From contig NCSJ02000006.1 in assembly GCA_002812745.2 (NCBI GenBank), positions 124,001-188,000 on the forward strand: 64,000 bases of DNA, in the 5' to 3' direction. The notes under the pieces were generated by a model. It was not told the DNA's origin and searched no databases. It saw nothing but the letters and a program-made list of their open reading frames with translations. Source of the stretch: Scytalidium lignicola (lineage: Eukaryota; Ascomycota; Leotiomycetes). This document shows, piece after piece, positions 28,754 through 40,089 of the stretch (position 1 is the stretch's first letter; each line of letters opens with the position of its first letter). The position numbers and the translations under genes are program-made.

Positions 28754-29434
28754 ATGACATCTCGGAGTTTGAACATCGACGGTGTCAAGTCGGTAATGCT
28801 AAAGATCACCTATCGCATGCATGAGCGGTTGGCAGATCTACCCGGCGTGCTTAGTTATGGTGGTCTTCTTTCCGCACATGCCGCCACCCATAGCTCGACT
28901 TGGAATATGTTCAGCAGCTGGTTTGGTTCCAGCAGATATGCCCTTCTTCGTCGTGACCAATTCCAACATGCAAGGGCCATTAAAACAACAAAGGGGAATC
29001 GAAACTATCGTCGCATATTCATCAATTTGAGAAGTCGGTCTAGCAAAGCCGAAGCCTCAATGTCAACCGTTAATTATGCAAATATTAACGCAATATGTGA
29101 CTTCATCCATGCTTTCTTGCAAAAACACGAGGACGAGGCAGAGAACATTGTTGTTCTAATTCCTTTCCGTGCTCAGCTCAATTTGTTGCAAGAACAGCTC
29201 TGGATCCGGGATCCCATTTGTAACGTCAGAGCTTGCACCATCGATTCTTTCCAAGACGGGGAAAATGAGATCGTGCTACTCTGTCTCTCTACAGCTAACG
29301 AAAATGATCCGGCATTCATCTGCTTCCTCAATAAATGGAACCGGATCAACGTGGCTATCACCAGGCCCAAACAGGCCCTCGTGCGGCTTGGAAACATGGA
29401 TCTCTGGCGTACCTCGAATTGGTTTTCTCTTTAA
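28754..29434 (+). pseudogene. 5'-truncated SF1 (Upf1/Dna2-like) helicase fragment
   Basis: A 226-codon open frame carries only the second half of a superfamily 1 helicase core. It has a YRMH block (family QYRMHP) near its start, TIDSFQDGENEIVLLCLS (family TIDSFQG-E-EIV), and NVAITRPKQALVRLGN (family NVA-TRAK-AL-I-GN). The Walker A and DE-box half should lie upstream but is absent: the helicase frame is closed by a stop at 28687-28689. A good-looking intron (28698-28749, GTACGT donor, TACTAAT branch, ATAG acceptor) lies just upstream, but splicing it does not connect to an open helicase frame. Without motifs I-III it cannot be an ATPase. It is probably a relic, though a misjudged gene model remains possible. 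Confidence 0.6.
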
Positions 29435-30729
29435 CAAGTCACCAATGCAAGGAGAACTTAAGAAGGGAGATCGATCAACTCAGAAGTAAGTTTTAATTTA
29501 TTAATATTATGATAGGAAAATGAATGTTTCGCCCAATTCATCTTGGACGTTGCCAACCAAGGGGATATTTTTGACCTTATCGAGGCCAATCATATCCTTC
29601 CAAGAAACGCAGGAGAATTGCAATCCAACGCCTGGGCTATGAAATGCCCACCTTCCCAGCCGAAATTGATCCGGGCGGTAGGCATTCAGGGGAGACTTGA
29701 GGATAGGTCAGGCCGAGATTGTCAATGTGCTCTACGTTGGATGTTGGCAAACTTGTGATATCAGAGACCGTGCCGAGAGTGGGACGCCTTGGATAGAATT
29801 TTCGGTAGTTATCTCTAGAGTCTAGTCTAATCTACTTGTATTCAAATGTCAGTATCTTCACTGCAACTTCGATCGTGTCACCTACCTATCAATGTCGATC
29901 GTTGTAATTTCGAATCCCTTGTTCCTTCTATCACCATTATATCGTGTCCAACAACTTTGATTCATCAGTCTGAACAGTTTGTCCAGGAACTATCGGGAAA
30001 TAAACTAGCATGCGTTCTAGAGACCCCTGAAACTGGCGGACAAGAGTCACAGGTGCAGAAAAACCCATAATTCCAGTATAGATGTTATCTAATATCGATA
30101 TAAGATATTGTGATCTCCGAACATTCACTAACAAGCCTGTTTGCGCATACATGCATCCATAATCGTGTGGGAAACCCTTGTGTAATATTCAAGCCAGCTC
30201 CACAAGCATCCTGTCCCAGAGGAATAATATATCGCGCTGGAAATTAGAGTATATCCTGTTTTGAGCCTTATTCGTATAGAAGACTACTTTTACATAGATT
30301 TAGGCTTACTTCTGCTGCTAATCTCATCTCTGATTAGCGTTGCACGCTCCCCTATTGTTGAACACATTCCTGTTCTCCCATCTCCTTCTATTTCTAAGTG
30401 ATCTAGCTATATTATCACCGTTTTGTCCAGAGAACGCTCAAGCACCCGCAATCTCTCAGGTCTCTGAGAGTCCTGCCGAAAAGTTGTGACAGGGTACGTT
30501 GTACTATTTAGCCGTCAGCACGCCTGTGGTTTCGTAGAAGCAAGTTGCTTACCATCAAGAAAGTTTGCATAAATGTTGCCACAAAGTAATAATATATCGT
30601 TTTGGGAACTAACGAGTAAGGTATCTTCTATCTCGGGCCTTTGTCGTAGTTGGAATGTCACTTGGAATAGCTCCAGGGCTTCTTGTCAGTGAGATGGCAG
30701 GTCTCTAGGAGTGGCCCTGGTTCAGTCCG
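29435..30729. other. Non-genic part of the relic island
   Basis: Short open frames only. The segment 29540-29758 is open and may be a decayed extension of the helicase fragment. A 29846-30070 frame contains SITIISCPTTLIHQ, vaguely like a helicase motif Ia, but this is too weak to call. Confidence 0.4.
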
Positions 30730-31056
30730 TATAATGATGTGACTGTTACAGTTGTGATTGCTGCATATCGCATAACCTCCTCTGGGAATGTAGCAAAGAG
30801 AAGCAGGATCTGCTTTAACATTTAGGTATCATCCTAGGTAAAAGGTTACCCTAGTTCATCACGAAAATATGAAAATATGAACTGTTTGCCTCGAAAACAT
30901 TGATCATCTAAGCCTTGCTAATCTGCCAGATTGTCTGCTTCGTCTAGGAAGAGGATCTTCATTTGACTTGGATCTAATTGTCTCTTCTTGATGCGATCCA
31001 TGGCTGTGTCGGGAGACGCGCTTCCCGAGGTTGCTGTAGCTGACCTGAGCTTTTTA
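30730..31056 (-). pseudogene. Dbp5-like DEAD-box RNA helicase fragment
   Basis: On the minus strand the translation at about 31056-30870 reads MDRIKKRQLDPSQMKILFLD followed by EADNLAD, a stop codon (30918-30920), then QGLDDQCFRGKQF. This matches the DEAD box and the Dbp5-typical DEADN..D-QGL-DQC segment; the stop replaces a Gln in the family. Further on, after additional stops and a frame change, LKQILLLFATFPEEVMRYA (about 30830-30765) matches the SATF region that follows. Upstream motifs (Q motif, Walker A) and the second RecA domain are missing or unrecognisable. A functional DBP5 must exist elsewhere, since it is essential in yeast. This is a relic or processed fragment. Confidence 0.65.
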
Positions 31057-31704
31057 GTTATCGTTATATCGCCTTTCCTGCAAATTTATACTCATCCCTT
31101 GGATAGGCTTTCTCTCAAAGCACATGCTTGATTCCTGTTGTGTGTGACTGCTTTATATTTGGTGGCTAGTGATATGCTGCCCCTTTAGGAACTTCTGTGT
31201 CAGGGGTAGCCGGGAATATCTCACGTGTCCAAAGCCCGAACCCCAAAAATACCACAGACATACATCCATGGGAGAGAAAACAGTAAGGTTATTCTATTTC
31301 AGAAACCCTCGATTTCTGTCATCTATTTGGGGGGTTATTTTACACCATCTGCCTACCAATACCGCTAAGATTTGAGGAGACGCAGATCAAAACCTCCTAA
31401 ACTACCTAATAACAATGCTCAAGCCTCCTTATCTCCCTGAACCATAAAATATCACAAATTTAATGGACCAATAGCTATTTCTTCCTTTTTCTAGCTAGTC
31501 GCAGCAGCAGCGGCAGTAACACTACTACCACCACAACCTAGATATGTTTTGGAACCCATTCAAAGCCTATATCAACTTGCAGAGCCGATTTTTCACTCTC
31601 GTGGGATAACCATCTCGCTTTTTCGCCAAGGTAAAATCAATCCGGGGTCATGTCTAATACAGAGGCATGCATATAAAAGAGCATAGCTGATAGAGAGGAT
31701 GTAC
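31057..31704. other. Intergenic, right end of relic island and CUL1 3' side
   Basis: No gene recognised; contains the 3' flank of cullin-1. Confidence 0.45.
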
Positions 31705-34282
31705 TTATGCTAGGTAGCCTAATTCATCATCGTCGAGGCGCTCTAGGTACTCCTTTTCGAGCAAGATATCGATGCATTTCTTGATATCGGGGACCTTAGG
31801 CACGAAGCGAGATCGTATTTGGTTGATGGTTTCACTGACAAGCTGGGCATGCTTCATCTTCTTTCGAGCCTTCATGATTCGTACAATTGCAGACTGCAAA
31901 AATGTTAGCGGGTATATTAACAATCACAATTTTGACTAACCTGTACGAGCAATTTGCGGTCCTCCTCGATGGTCTTATGTGTATCATCGGTCTCCTGCTT
32001 CTGCTCGGACTTGACTGCAATGTTCAAGTTAATACGGATCTTCTTGCTCTTAAAGTCGTAGTTAAGATGGAAGGTCTTATCCGGACCAATCTTATCGCCT
32101 TCTGGGGAGACGTTGAGGACTTTGGCTTTGACGAAAATGCCTAATGTAGGATCAAGTACATCGGGGGAGAGTTGCGTGGCCTTCTTGATGTCGTCGTAAG
32201 TGTTGGAATCCTTCTCGTTAAAGAGCAACAGAATGGCCATTTGATAGGTAGACACTTGAAAAGTGTATGGGGTCTTCTGGTTCTTAGTATAGTTCGCCTT
32301 GACTTCGCCCTTACATAATTGCCACAGCCAAGTAAGTTTTCGGCCATTATGTTTCTGGCTGTAAAACGTTTGGAAACGTTCATATGCTTTAGTAATTTCA
32401 GTTGGAGGAATGAAGTCCGTATTCGGGGGAGTTAAAGGCCAGAAACCTGTGCCTAATATCGAATAACTGGCATCGATGCCCTTCTCATCGCGGCCCTCCA
32501 TTAATTTAGACTCAAACTCCTTGTAGCCGCTATTCAAGTCCTTCGAGATTTGCATATCCTGGAACATTCTTTGCAATTTGTTGGTGTATTCGAACCCACA
32601 CGCCTCCTTTAGCTTACTGATCATACTCGTCTCCGCATCGTCCGATGATGACGTGCTATGGACCAATCTTCGAGCTAACATACGAGAATAGAACTTTTGG
32701 AAGACATCCTTGTCTTCGATATATTTGAACACAGTCATGATTTGTGTCAAGGCATGCTCAAGATCACTCTCCTCGGCTCCAGTGGCGCTCTTTTTCAGCA
32801 GGGAGTCGGTATACTTCGCCAACAGCTCCGGAGACTTGTTAGACCCGGATTTGCAAACCTCATTACGGTTGACAAATTCTCTGCAGGCGTTATCCAAGGA
32901 TCTAGTGAACTCTGGCTCATCCTTGAAGGCTTTCCTTACAAGTCCTTGGTACTGTGTGTGTATTTCTAGAAGTGCGTCGACATACACTTTAGGGTCTAGC
33001 TTGTCTGCATCACCTGCGACCTTGGAGACCGCAGCAAGACCTGCCTTTCGAACGTGTGCTTCAAATTTCGCGCGGAGAGGATCAAGACCGTTAGGAATTC
33101 GGCTGAGAAGATTGTACATCCTGGCCATATCATCATAGCGGTCGTTATCCAGGAGTACTTGAAACTCGTCCCTTAGAATAGTAGAATGATCTGCAATAAG
33201 TGCAGCATTGCAAGTCCTCCGTAATGCGAGTATGATCTCTGCATGCAGATACATTTTTACCCGCTCTTCCTCCTCTTCCAGACGTGCTTCTGCCTTCTTC
33301 ATATATTCGACAATAGGATTCTCGGCAACAAACGTCTTTGACTCTGCCTGATAAAACTGTTTTGTAGCTTCTAAGAATGGTTTTTCAAAGTGAGTTTGGT
33401 AGACATCTAGCGTTGACTTTGTTGGGTCGGTCTCGTCCAGGCCCAAGGAAACGAATGAGTCCACAATGCTCTTAATCTGGCTGTGTTTGATTGTCTCGCC
33501 GTTTCTTTGCCTCTCTACCAGCTTTAGAACGGCATCCATAACTTTATCATGAACTGCGTTGAACATGGTCACCCGCCATTGAACTAAGTGTAATGTATAG
33601 ACATCGTATATATTCTTCTTCCCTTCATCCATCTCACGTTTCACCCAATGTCGATTGAGGTAACGGAACAAATGATTGATATATTTCGCCGCAGTAGTAT
33701 ATCGATCCCATTCGCGAATGTAAAAACCGAGAAGTGCTTCATCTGAATAGGTCTTAGAGGTGGCCACGAGACCCCGCAGGTAGTTATTTAGATATTCGAT
33801 AAGGTTTTGGTAGAGATCTTCGCCGAGTAAATGTGCTAGGAAATGTTAGCCATCTATAACATAGCGTAGAAAATCGATATGGATACCTCCTCGATGTGCC
33901 CCTCCAATGACGCCTTGGCTACTTGAGCTCACAGCCTTTTGTGATGTACAGAAGTTATGTACAGCTCTGCAAGAGAGTTAGAAGTATTTTTTAAATAAGA
34001 CATGATGCAAGACTCACGTATAAACTCCCATATACTGCAGTTTGAATCAGTGTCTCTCCATAAAAAAAGTAGTATGCCAGGACTTACTGTTTGCATATCA
34101 ATACCATCTTGTAAGTTGATCATGATCTTCTCGACTCCAGCTTCGAGGTATTTCCAACTGCCATGGTTGTTAGCCACGAGACCCAAGCTAGGAAGTTTAA
34201 AGAAGGGTAAACCTCACGTTGCGTCCAAATCCTCCCGGTTTGGAACCGGAGGCATGGTAACCGTCCTTGTGGCAACAGACAT
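31705..34282 (-). CDS. CUL1: Cullin-1 (Cdc53/CulA), SCF ubiquitin ligase scaffold
   Basis: Scaffold of SCF E3 ligases; the N-terminus binds Skp1/F-box proteins and the C-terminus binds Rbx1. Six exons on the minus strand: 34282-34219 region ending at 34218, 34157-34088, 34034-34018, 33966-33887, 33835-31941 and 31893-31705, about 771 residues. The third exon is only 17 nt and encodes the junction of QTYMGVYT, a strongly conserved cullin segment. Other family blocks are [20 protein letters not shown], the cullin homology region, and the winged-helix tail. The neddylation site [10 protein letters not shown] has its Lys near residue 717. The end ...DDELGYLA is canonical. All phases agree. No lesion seen. 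Confidence 0.96.
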
Positions 34283-35476
34283 CTTGGATAGAGGGGTAAC
34301 AGTAATGATGGGAGTAAAGCCAAGTTGATTGTAATCCAAATCCCCAAAGCTACCACAGGAGCCTACTAATCTTGATATATAGTAGGAAAGTAGAAAAGAT
34401 AGCCCGAAAGCTGCGTAGGAAGCTCTAGGCTATTCTAGGCACCGCTTCGTTTCGCCTTGTGTCGCCAGACGCCCAAGCCTGGATTAGAGGTGGTGGTAAG
34501 ACGCTGACAAACGCCAGCTTTGATTCCAATTATTATCTGTAGCAAAACGATAAGAGAAGTAAATGCGCTAATATCTCTCCCACAGCGAGGTGCCCGGTTG
34601 CACGCGTGGGAAACAAAAGGTTGGAATAATCTGGGGAACGTATCTGTGATACAATAGAGGTCAGCTTGGGTCCGGAAGGCTAGGCGCCAGGCACTTTGGT
34701 GCCTGATACATGTTTATGCCTCAGGCATAACTATCACTCTATTGCAGGTCAAATGACGATTAAGTTTTAAGCAGTTAGCCAAAGAGGTAGTTGACTTACT
34801 TCTATGTTGAAAGTTGGAAGATATACAATGAGCTCTTGGATTTGAATCATAAGATATGCTAAAATATGGTATCNTTTTTTGGTTATACACAACAAATAAT
34901 ATCAGTCAATTTCTAAATAGACTCGACACGAGTACGTGGGCCGCTAAACAAAAAGTTGATATGCACTTTTCAACGGGCTTATTTCAACTACGTCATTTTC
35001 GAATTCTTTTCATTGTTGCATGGGTATCGTATCATACACTCGAAAGTAATCCTCCGAGTTCAATGTGTGCCCCCTTTCTGATCCCATCCTATCCATCACC
35101 ACGCCACTAGAAATTGGAGACCCCATGAACAACCAACCGTGAGAAGGGAGAGCAAGTAACACCAAAAGGACTAAAAAAGAAAGGAATCATTGTAGTTCTA
35201 CCCCAATTCAAAAAATCAAAATCAAAAAATAATAAAAGCAAATTGGTATTCCCTCTTTCCACACGCAAAATTTCTATTTTTTCATATTCTCAGCGCCGCA
35301 AGCNTTTTTTCTTGTGAGTGAGGATGATTTAACGCAGGGAAACGAAAACGCAGAGTTATGAGAGTAAAACAAATAACAGCAACGATATGCTGCCGGGTAT
35401 TGCGCGCCAGGGTATATAGCAAGCCAGTGTACTGCACCGGGACCTGTATAGATGATAGGAAACAAAGATAAAATGT
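34283..35476. other. Intergenic, CUL1 promoter side
   Basis: About 1.2 kb with no gene. It contains two ambiguous bases next to T-runs (about 34874 and 35304) and a small hairpin-forming segment near 34690-34735. Confidence 0.5.
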
Positions 35477-38400
35477 TTAACGGGGTGGTCCAATTGGGCC
35501 TGGGTATCCTGAACTTATTGAATGAGAAGTTGAGGGGCGGCCACTATCAGTCGAGGGTCGCGTAGCATATTTTGGGGTTGCATCACCAGGATGCTGGAAA
35601 GGGTGTTTGTGGTCACTGTTAATGCCAAATTGGCGGGATGGCCAGCCCGCTGTATCCTCTTCCGCCAGATTAACGCCACTGTCATTCCACGGATTGCGGT
35701 CGGCATTGAAGCTTCGAGTTGACTCAATCGAGATCAAAGAAGACTTCGACACATTATTAGAGCCATTCTTGAAGAAAGAGCCAGGTGAGTGGGAGCTATT
35801 CTTCCGGCGATCGAGGAAAGACGAGATAGAAGACATGCTTCCTGGCTTGCGGAGCTTGTCAAAGATGGTGCTGCGTTCCCGTGCAACATCATCACCGAAG
35901 GAAGACTTGGTTGGGGAATCCGTGGAAACATGTGGGGCATGTTGCAGAAGTTTGGAGTCGAAGTATTGGAGAGATTCTTCGAAAGAATCTGATTTAGGTC
36001 GAGGAATCGAGCCTTTGACAATTGTGATCTCGATACCAGCAGATGCCAGTTCTGCGGTTAGAAAATCGATAGCATCTCGGACTCCCCCAGCATTGTTTCG
36101 AGTGAATTCCCACTGTAAAGTGACGGTAGGACCATCATCCTCAGTACGTTCATTCTCGTCCTCCTTGGCATGTACGTCGACCACATACTGCGCCTTGAGT
36201 TTAGGGACAAGCTCTGTTCTGAACCTTTGAGATTCAAGGAACTTCATCAGCTCTGGTGTACGTGCCAAAACCAATTCATGCTTATCAGGAACCATGCCGA
36301 GGAATTCATCAACACAGTGTGGAACCTGCCACTCCGGACCGGAAATGGTCACGTCGTCGCTTGCTTGTTCAGTGCTGGGGAACGTGATTTTGCAGTTCCA
36401 CTTCTTCTCGAGCTCCTCAAGCTGGTTTAGGCGAGCAATAAGCTGTCTGTGATAGAGCCGATCCACATTGACGGTTTGCGATGTAAATTCCGAGTCCACT
36501 CGATCAACCATGTCGAGAATCTCCGACTTGACTAGCTCTAGGTTCTGGGCGTTTCGAGCAGGGGTACGGCAGATGACATTGTCAACTTTGATGTCGTCTT
36601 CTTCCCGACCAACACTGCCTGTGATAACGTTAGTACTTCTAGATACTTCCAATGACAGAATTTCTCACCTCTATCCATGGCATTTGAGAATTTAACAAAG
36701 ACTGAATGCTTTTTCATGATTCTTTGGATGTGCTGACCACCAATTCCAATGATGCGTTTATGGTATTGATCTGGGACGTGAAATGAGATAGACGCTGGCA
36801 TCTCTTGTTCAACTAGCATGAGACCTTGCTTCATCGCATCATAGTTGGTAGCGCAAACGTCAATATTGAAATTGTACTCGTTAAACCCATCGAAGATAAT
36901 CTGAACGCTGCCTGTGTTGTTTGTTAGAAGAGACCGTGAATGCGAAGATTGTTTCCTAACGTACTTTGACCCATAATTTTATTGATCTTGCCATTTTTCT
37001 TTCCGCTGACAAATTCCTTGTGTTCATTGGCAAGCTCAATCTTTACTCTGATCTGGTATTGTGATCTTGTAACAAACCGAATATCTGCAATCACCATCAA
37101 GGCTGCCTTCACAGCATCGTCTGAGCCAGTAATAGTGAATGTTAGCTTGTCGAAGGACACATCGGCGTCCGAGTTTGCACAGATATCAGACAGCATAGTT
37201 CGGATATCATGTGGAGAGGGCAACCGCATTGCCTCAGGCTGTTGAATCCACCAGGAAGCACTATAGAACTGACCAGTCTGAGAGGAATGTCAGTAATGCA
37301 TTATCTTTGGAGAGTATTTAATACTACAGGAACTTACAAGAGACATGATATCTCTCACAGTGCGTTCTACATGAAGTCCCTCAACGCCTTGGATACGTAT
37401 CATGTTGCGTTGAGAAGCTAGGGCAGGGAATTGGATAAAGGTGCCATTTGACTCCATGATTTTGCGAACCTTATCTAATCGGTTTAGAAGGATGCTATCA
37501 ATCTTGGCGGCAGAGACAACCGAGTCTTTCATAAATAGCCTAGTACGATTGACCAGTTCATGAATTTTCTGTTTGGCCATGGCAATGTTCTGCGGCGAGT
37601 CACCGGTGATGAAGATCTCTTCCGGGTTCCGCCGTTGGGCCCCCACCGGACAGTATCTATAAACTTGCGAAAATGGTGGTGGGAAGTAAATAGCAGTACT
37701 GGTTGCCGATTCGATAAGCTTGATGTTCTTTCGTGATCGTCCACAGATAACGGTATGAAGTGAGAGCTCGAGCATCATCGCATCTACGGCCCGGCCGAGC
37801 TAGAACAGGGTTTTAGCACTTGAGATATGCGCAGGTTATGGAGTGTATACAAACCAATCTGTCAATGAAAATGAGAATCCTGGTCTTTGCATGTTCTGCA
37901 CTCTCCATGTCACCGTAGATAGCAAACCTCCACCTGTCATCACGCCCTGCATCTCCGTTTCCGTTCAGTACGTCCGAGGGCGAGGCAAACTTAGGTCCAA
38001 GGAGGAAGATGTCAACCCCGCAGAAGGATGCAATATCGTCTAAGTGGTCTACAACGTGTTGCTTAAGAGCCGTGGCGGCTTCGTCTATCACAAGATCACC
38101 GCTAACATCTACGACCGCACAGCGCTATATAACCGGTAAGTATGAATAGTGAGTTAAGGTGAAATTTTTTGAATCTTCTCTGAGCCTTACCAAAGCAAGT
38201 GGTGTATCGTTCAAGATGGTTTCTCGGCTTTTATGAACTAAGTCTGGACTGCCTGAAAGACACACGTTTGTCACCTGTCCCTTGACTCTCTTTGGCTCTG
38301 ATGATTTGACATGGGCTTCGATTGGAAGTGGTCCATTTGTGATATCCTTGCAGAGCTTCCTCAGGTTCATGACATTCTGCACATGGACGGGCAATTCGTG

Positions 38401-38688
38401 GATTGGGACGTCATCTGGCGCGTCTTCGGGGTGCGTCCATCGCAGGACTGCACCAGCTGTAGCATACAAGATGTCCTCGGTATTCGGGCCTGCGAGATCT
38501 GAAGCAAAGGGCACATTGAAGGAGTAATGGATGACGGAGTCTCCTGAGGTGGGAGACAGGATCGGGGAGGCACCGTGGGCTGTCTTCTGCGGCGTGATGG
38601 AAGGCATATTCATGTTTGGATTCCTCGACATGCCAAACCCAGGGCCCATCCTCTCTGACCAATTCCGCATATTGGCTAACTTATTCAT
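35477..38688 (-). CDS. Multi-KH-domain RNA-binding protein
   Basis: Predicted RNA-binding protein with several KH-like units, resembling fungal proteins related to yeast YLL032C; function not established. Exons on the minus strand: 38688-38191, 38124-37855, 37799-37338, 37277-36961, 36907-36669 and 36618-35477, about 975 residues from the Met at 38688. KH signatures visible are VICGRSRKNIKLIE, KKNGKINKIMGQST, and YHKRIIGIGGQHIQRIM with a GxxG loop. The C-terminal 200 residues are Ser/Pro-rich and disordered. The true N-terminus is uncertain: another frame at 38897-38691 encodes protein-like sequence (FDVVLNEAARQENVWGSRF) but ends at a stop just before the Met used here. An undetected intron or a frameshift may connect them. 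Confidence 0.85.
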
Positions 38689-40089
38689 CTTGAGGTCGCT
38701 CGACAACCAGATCGTGGTTGGTGATCGGGTGTGTGTCGTGAGGTGAAGTCTTATGCCGGCCGTGGGAACGGCGGAGGCTTGAAGGTGAGTAAGCGGATGT
38801 CCCAAGCGAAAACCGAGAACCCCAAACGTTCTCTTGCCGTGCGGCTTCGTTCAATACGACGTCAAAAGAATGCGGGCTGCTGATTGACGGAAGGATGCTG
38901 AAATGGATCAGCTTTAAAGTTACAGTACTTATGTACGGGAGTTGCAACAATGGCTAGGGTGAAGGGGAAAGGTTGAGGGGAGAGAAGATCAAGCTGTGGA
39001 ACGTGCATGAAGAAACGCACGCTTCCTCGGGTTCTATCTATCTGGCAATGTCTGGCTATGTCTGGCTACTACTTGTGAAAGTCTCTGACTGATGAGCCGG
39101 TAGAAAGGCCGATCAGACTGGCACAACTGGCGACTGGACCGTAACTAGTAACTCGATAAGTTGGAGCTCTCTCCCGGCACCAGCTTGCCAGAGATCAAGG
39201 CTCAGCTCAGGCTGGTCAAGCAAACCACCAACGAGCGCCTAACCCGATCGATCCGTGGACTGGATTTAGTGGAGCGACGAGGCGCAGTCTTTAGAACGAC
39301 GTATACTGCAAGTTTGCAACAACTAATCATGATTTGTGTGTAACTGGAACAGATGGCAGATTGATAACTAACTAAACCAGTGCAATTTCTACAATGATTA
39401 AACTAAAACCGCTCGGTCGGTCTTTGAAATTTTTTCTTCTTCCTAGGGACAGCTGCTTTTTACCAGGCAAGTAGAACCCAAATCCTGTATCCGTATTATC
39501 CTAAAGTGATGATGCAGCTCACTGCTTGGGATGCGCAGAATCGTCACGGCGCCTCATTGGACAGCAGTAGCCCCCTTTCTGGTCCCCCATGCTCCAACCC
39601 AGGCGTCTGAGGCACCAACCATCTAGAAGTGTCTAGACTTGGTGGATCCGGTTGATCGCCAGGGCATCAAGATCCGACCTTTTTCCAAAGCTCTAATACT
39701 GAAACGTAAAGATCAGCTAATATAGTTGGAATGACGCATTTGGATAGCCTGAGGATTGGGGACTGAGAATGACCCCTCCGTTTAGCTACTGTACCTCCGT
39801 ACTTTCTGTATAGATCACCACACATAATGTTACTAGTTTAAAATCCACACTACATCTTATTATTAGTTCAACTCATAAGGGTATATAATTTCTGCCAAAA
39901 GCTTCGAGCCCGTTTTTAAATAATACAGTTGCCATACACCCACAATCGAGGTCATAGATCCGAGTTCGTCGTCATTACAAGAGAATAACCACGCAGGAAA
40001 ATAGATAATACACTTCGAATGCAATCCAGAGGAACCGTTTGCTTATACAATATTACACCTCCATCTCCTGTTGCTACTAACGCCTTATT
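38689..40089. other. Intergenic, with a possible extra 5' exon of the KH gene
   Basis: Positions 38897-38691 (minus) hold a likely additional coding segment of the KH gene preceded by an ATTTCAG acceptor. The rest, to 40089, shows no gene. A short ATGTCTGGCT repeat lies near 39049-39068. Confidence 0.5.

Noticed and set aside
29846..30070. Possible SNF2-like motif in a 74-codon frame
   Set aside because: Only one short stretch resembles a helicase motif; too weak to call even as a relic.
34690..34735. Hairpin-forming sequence as a terminator
   Set aside because: Bacterial-style terminators do not apply to a fungal nuclear gene, and the stem is short.
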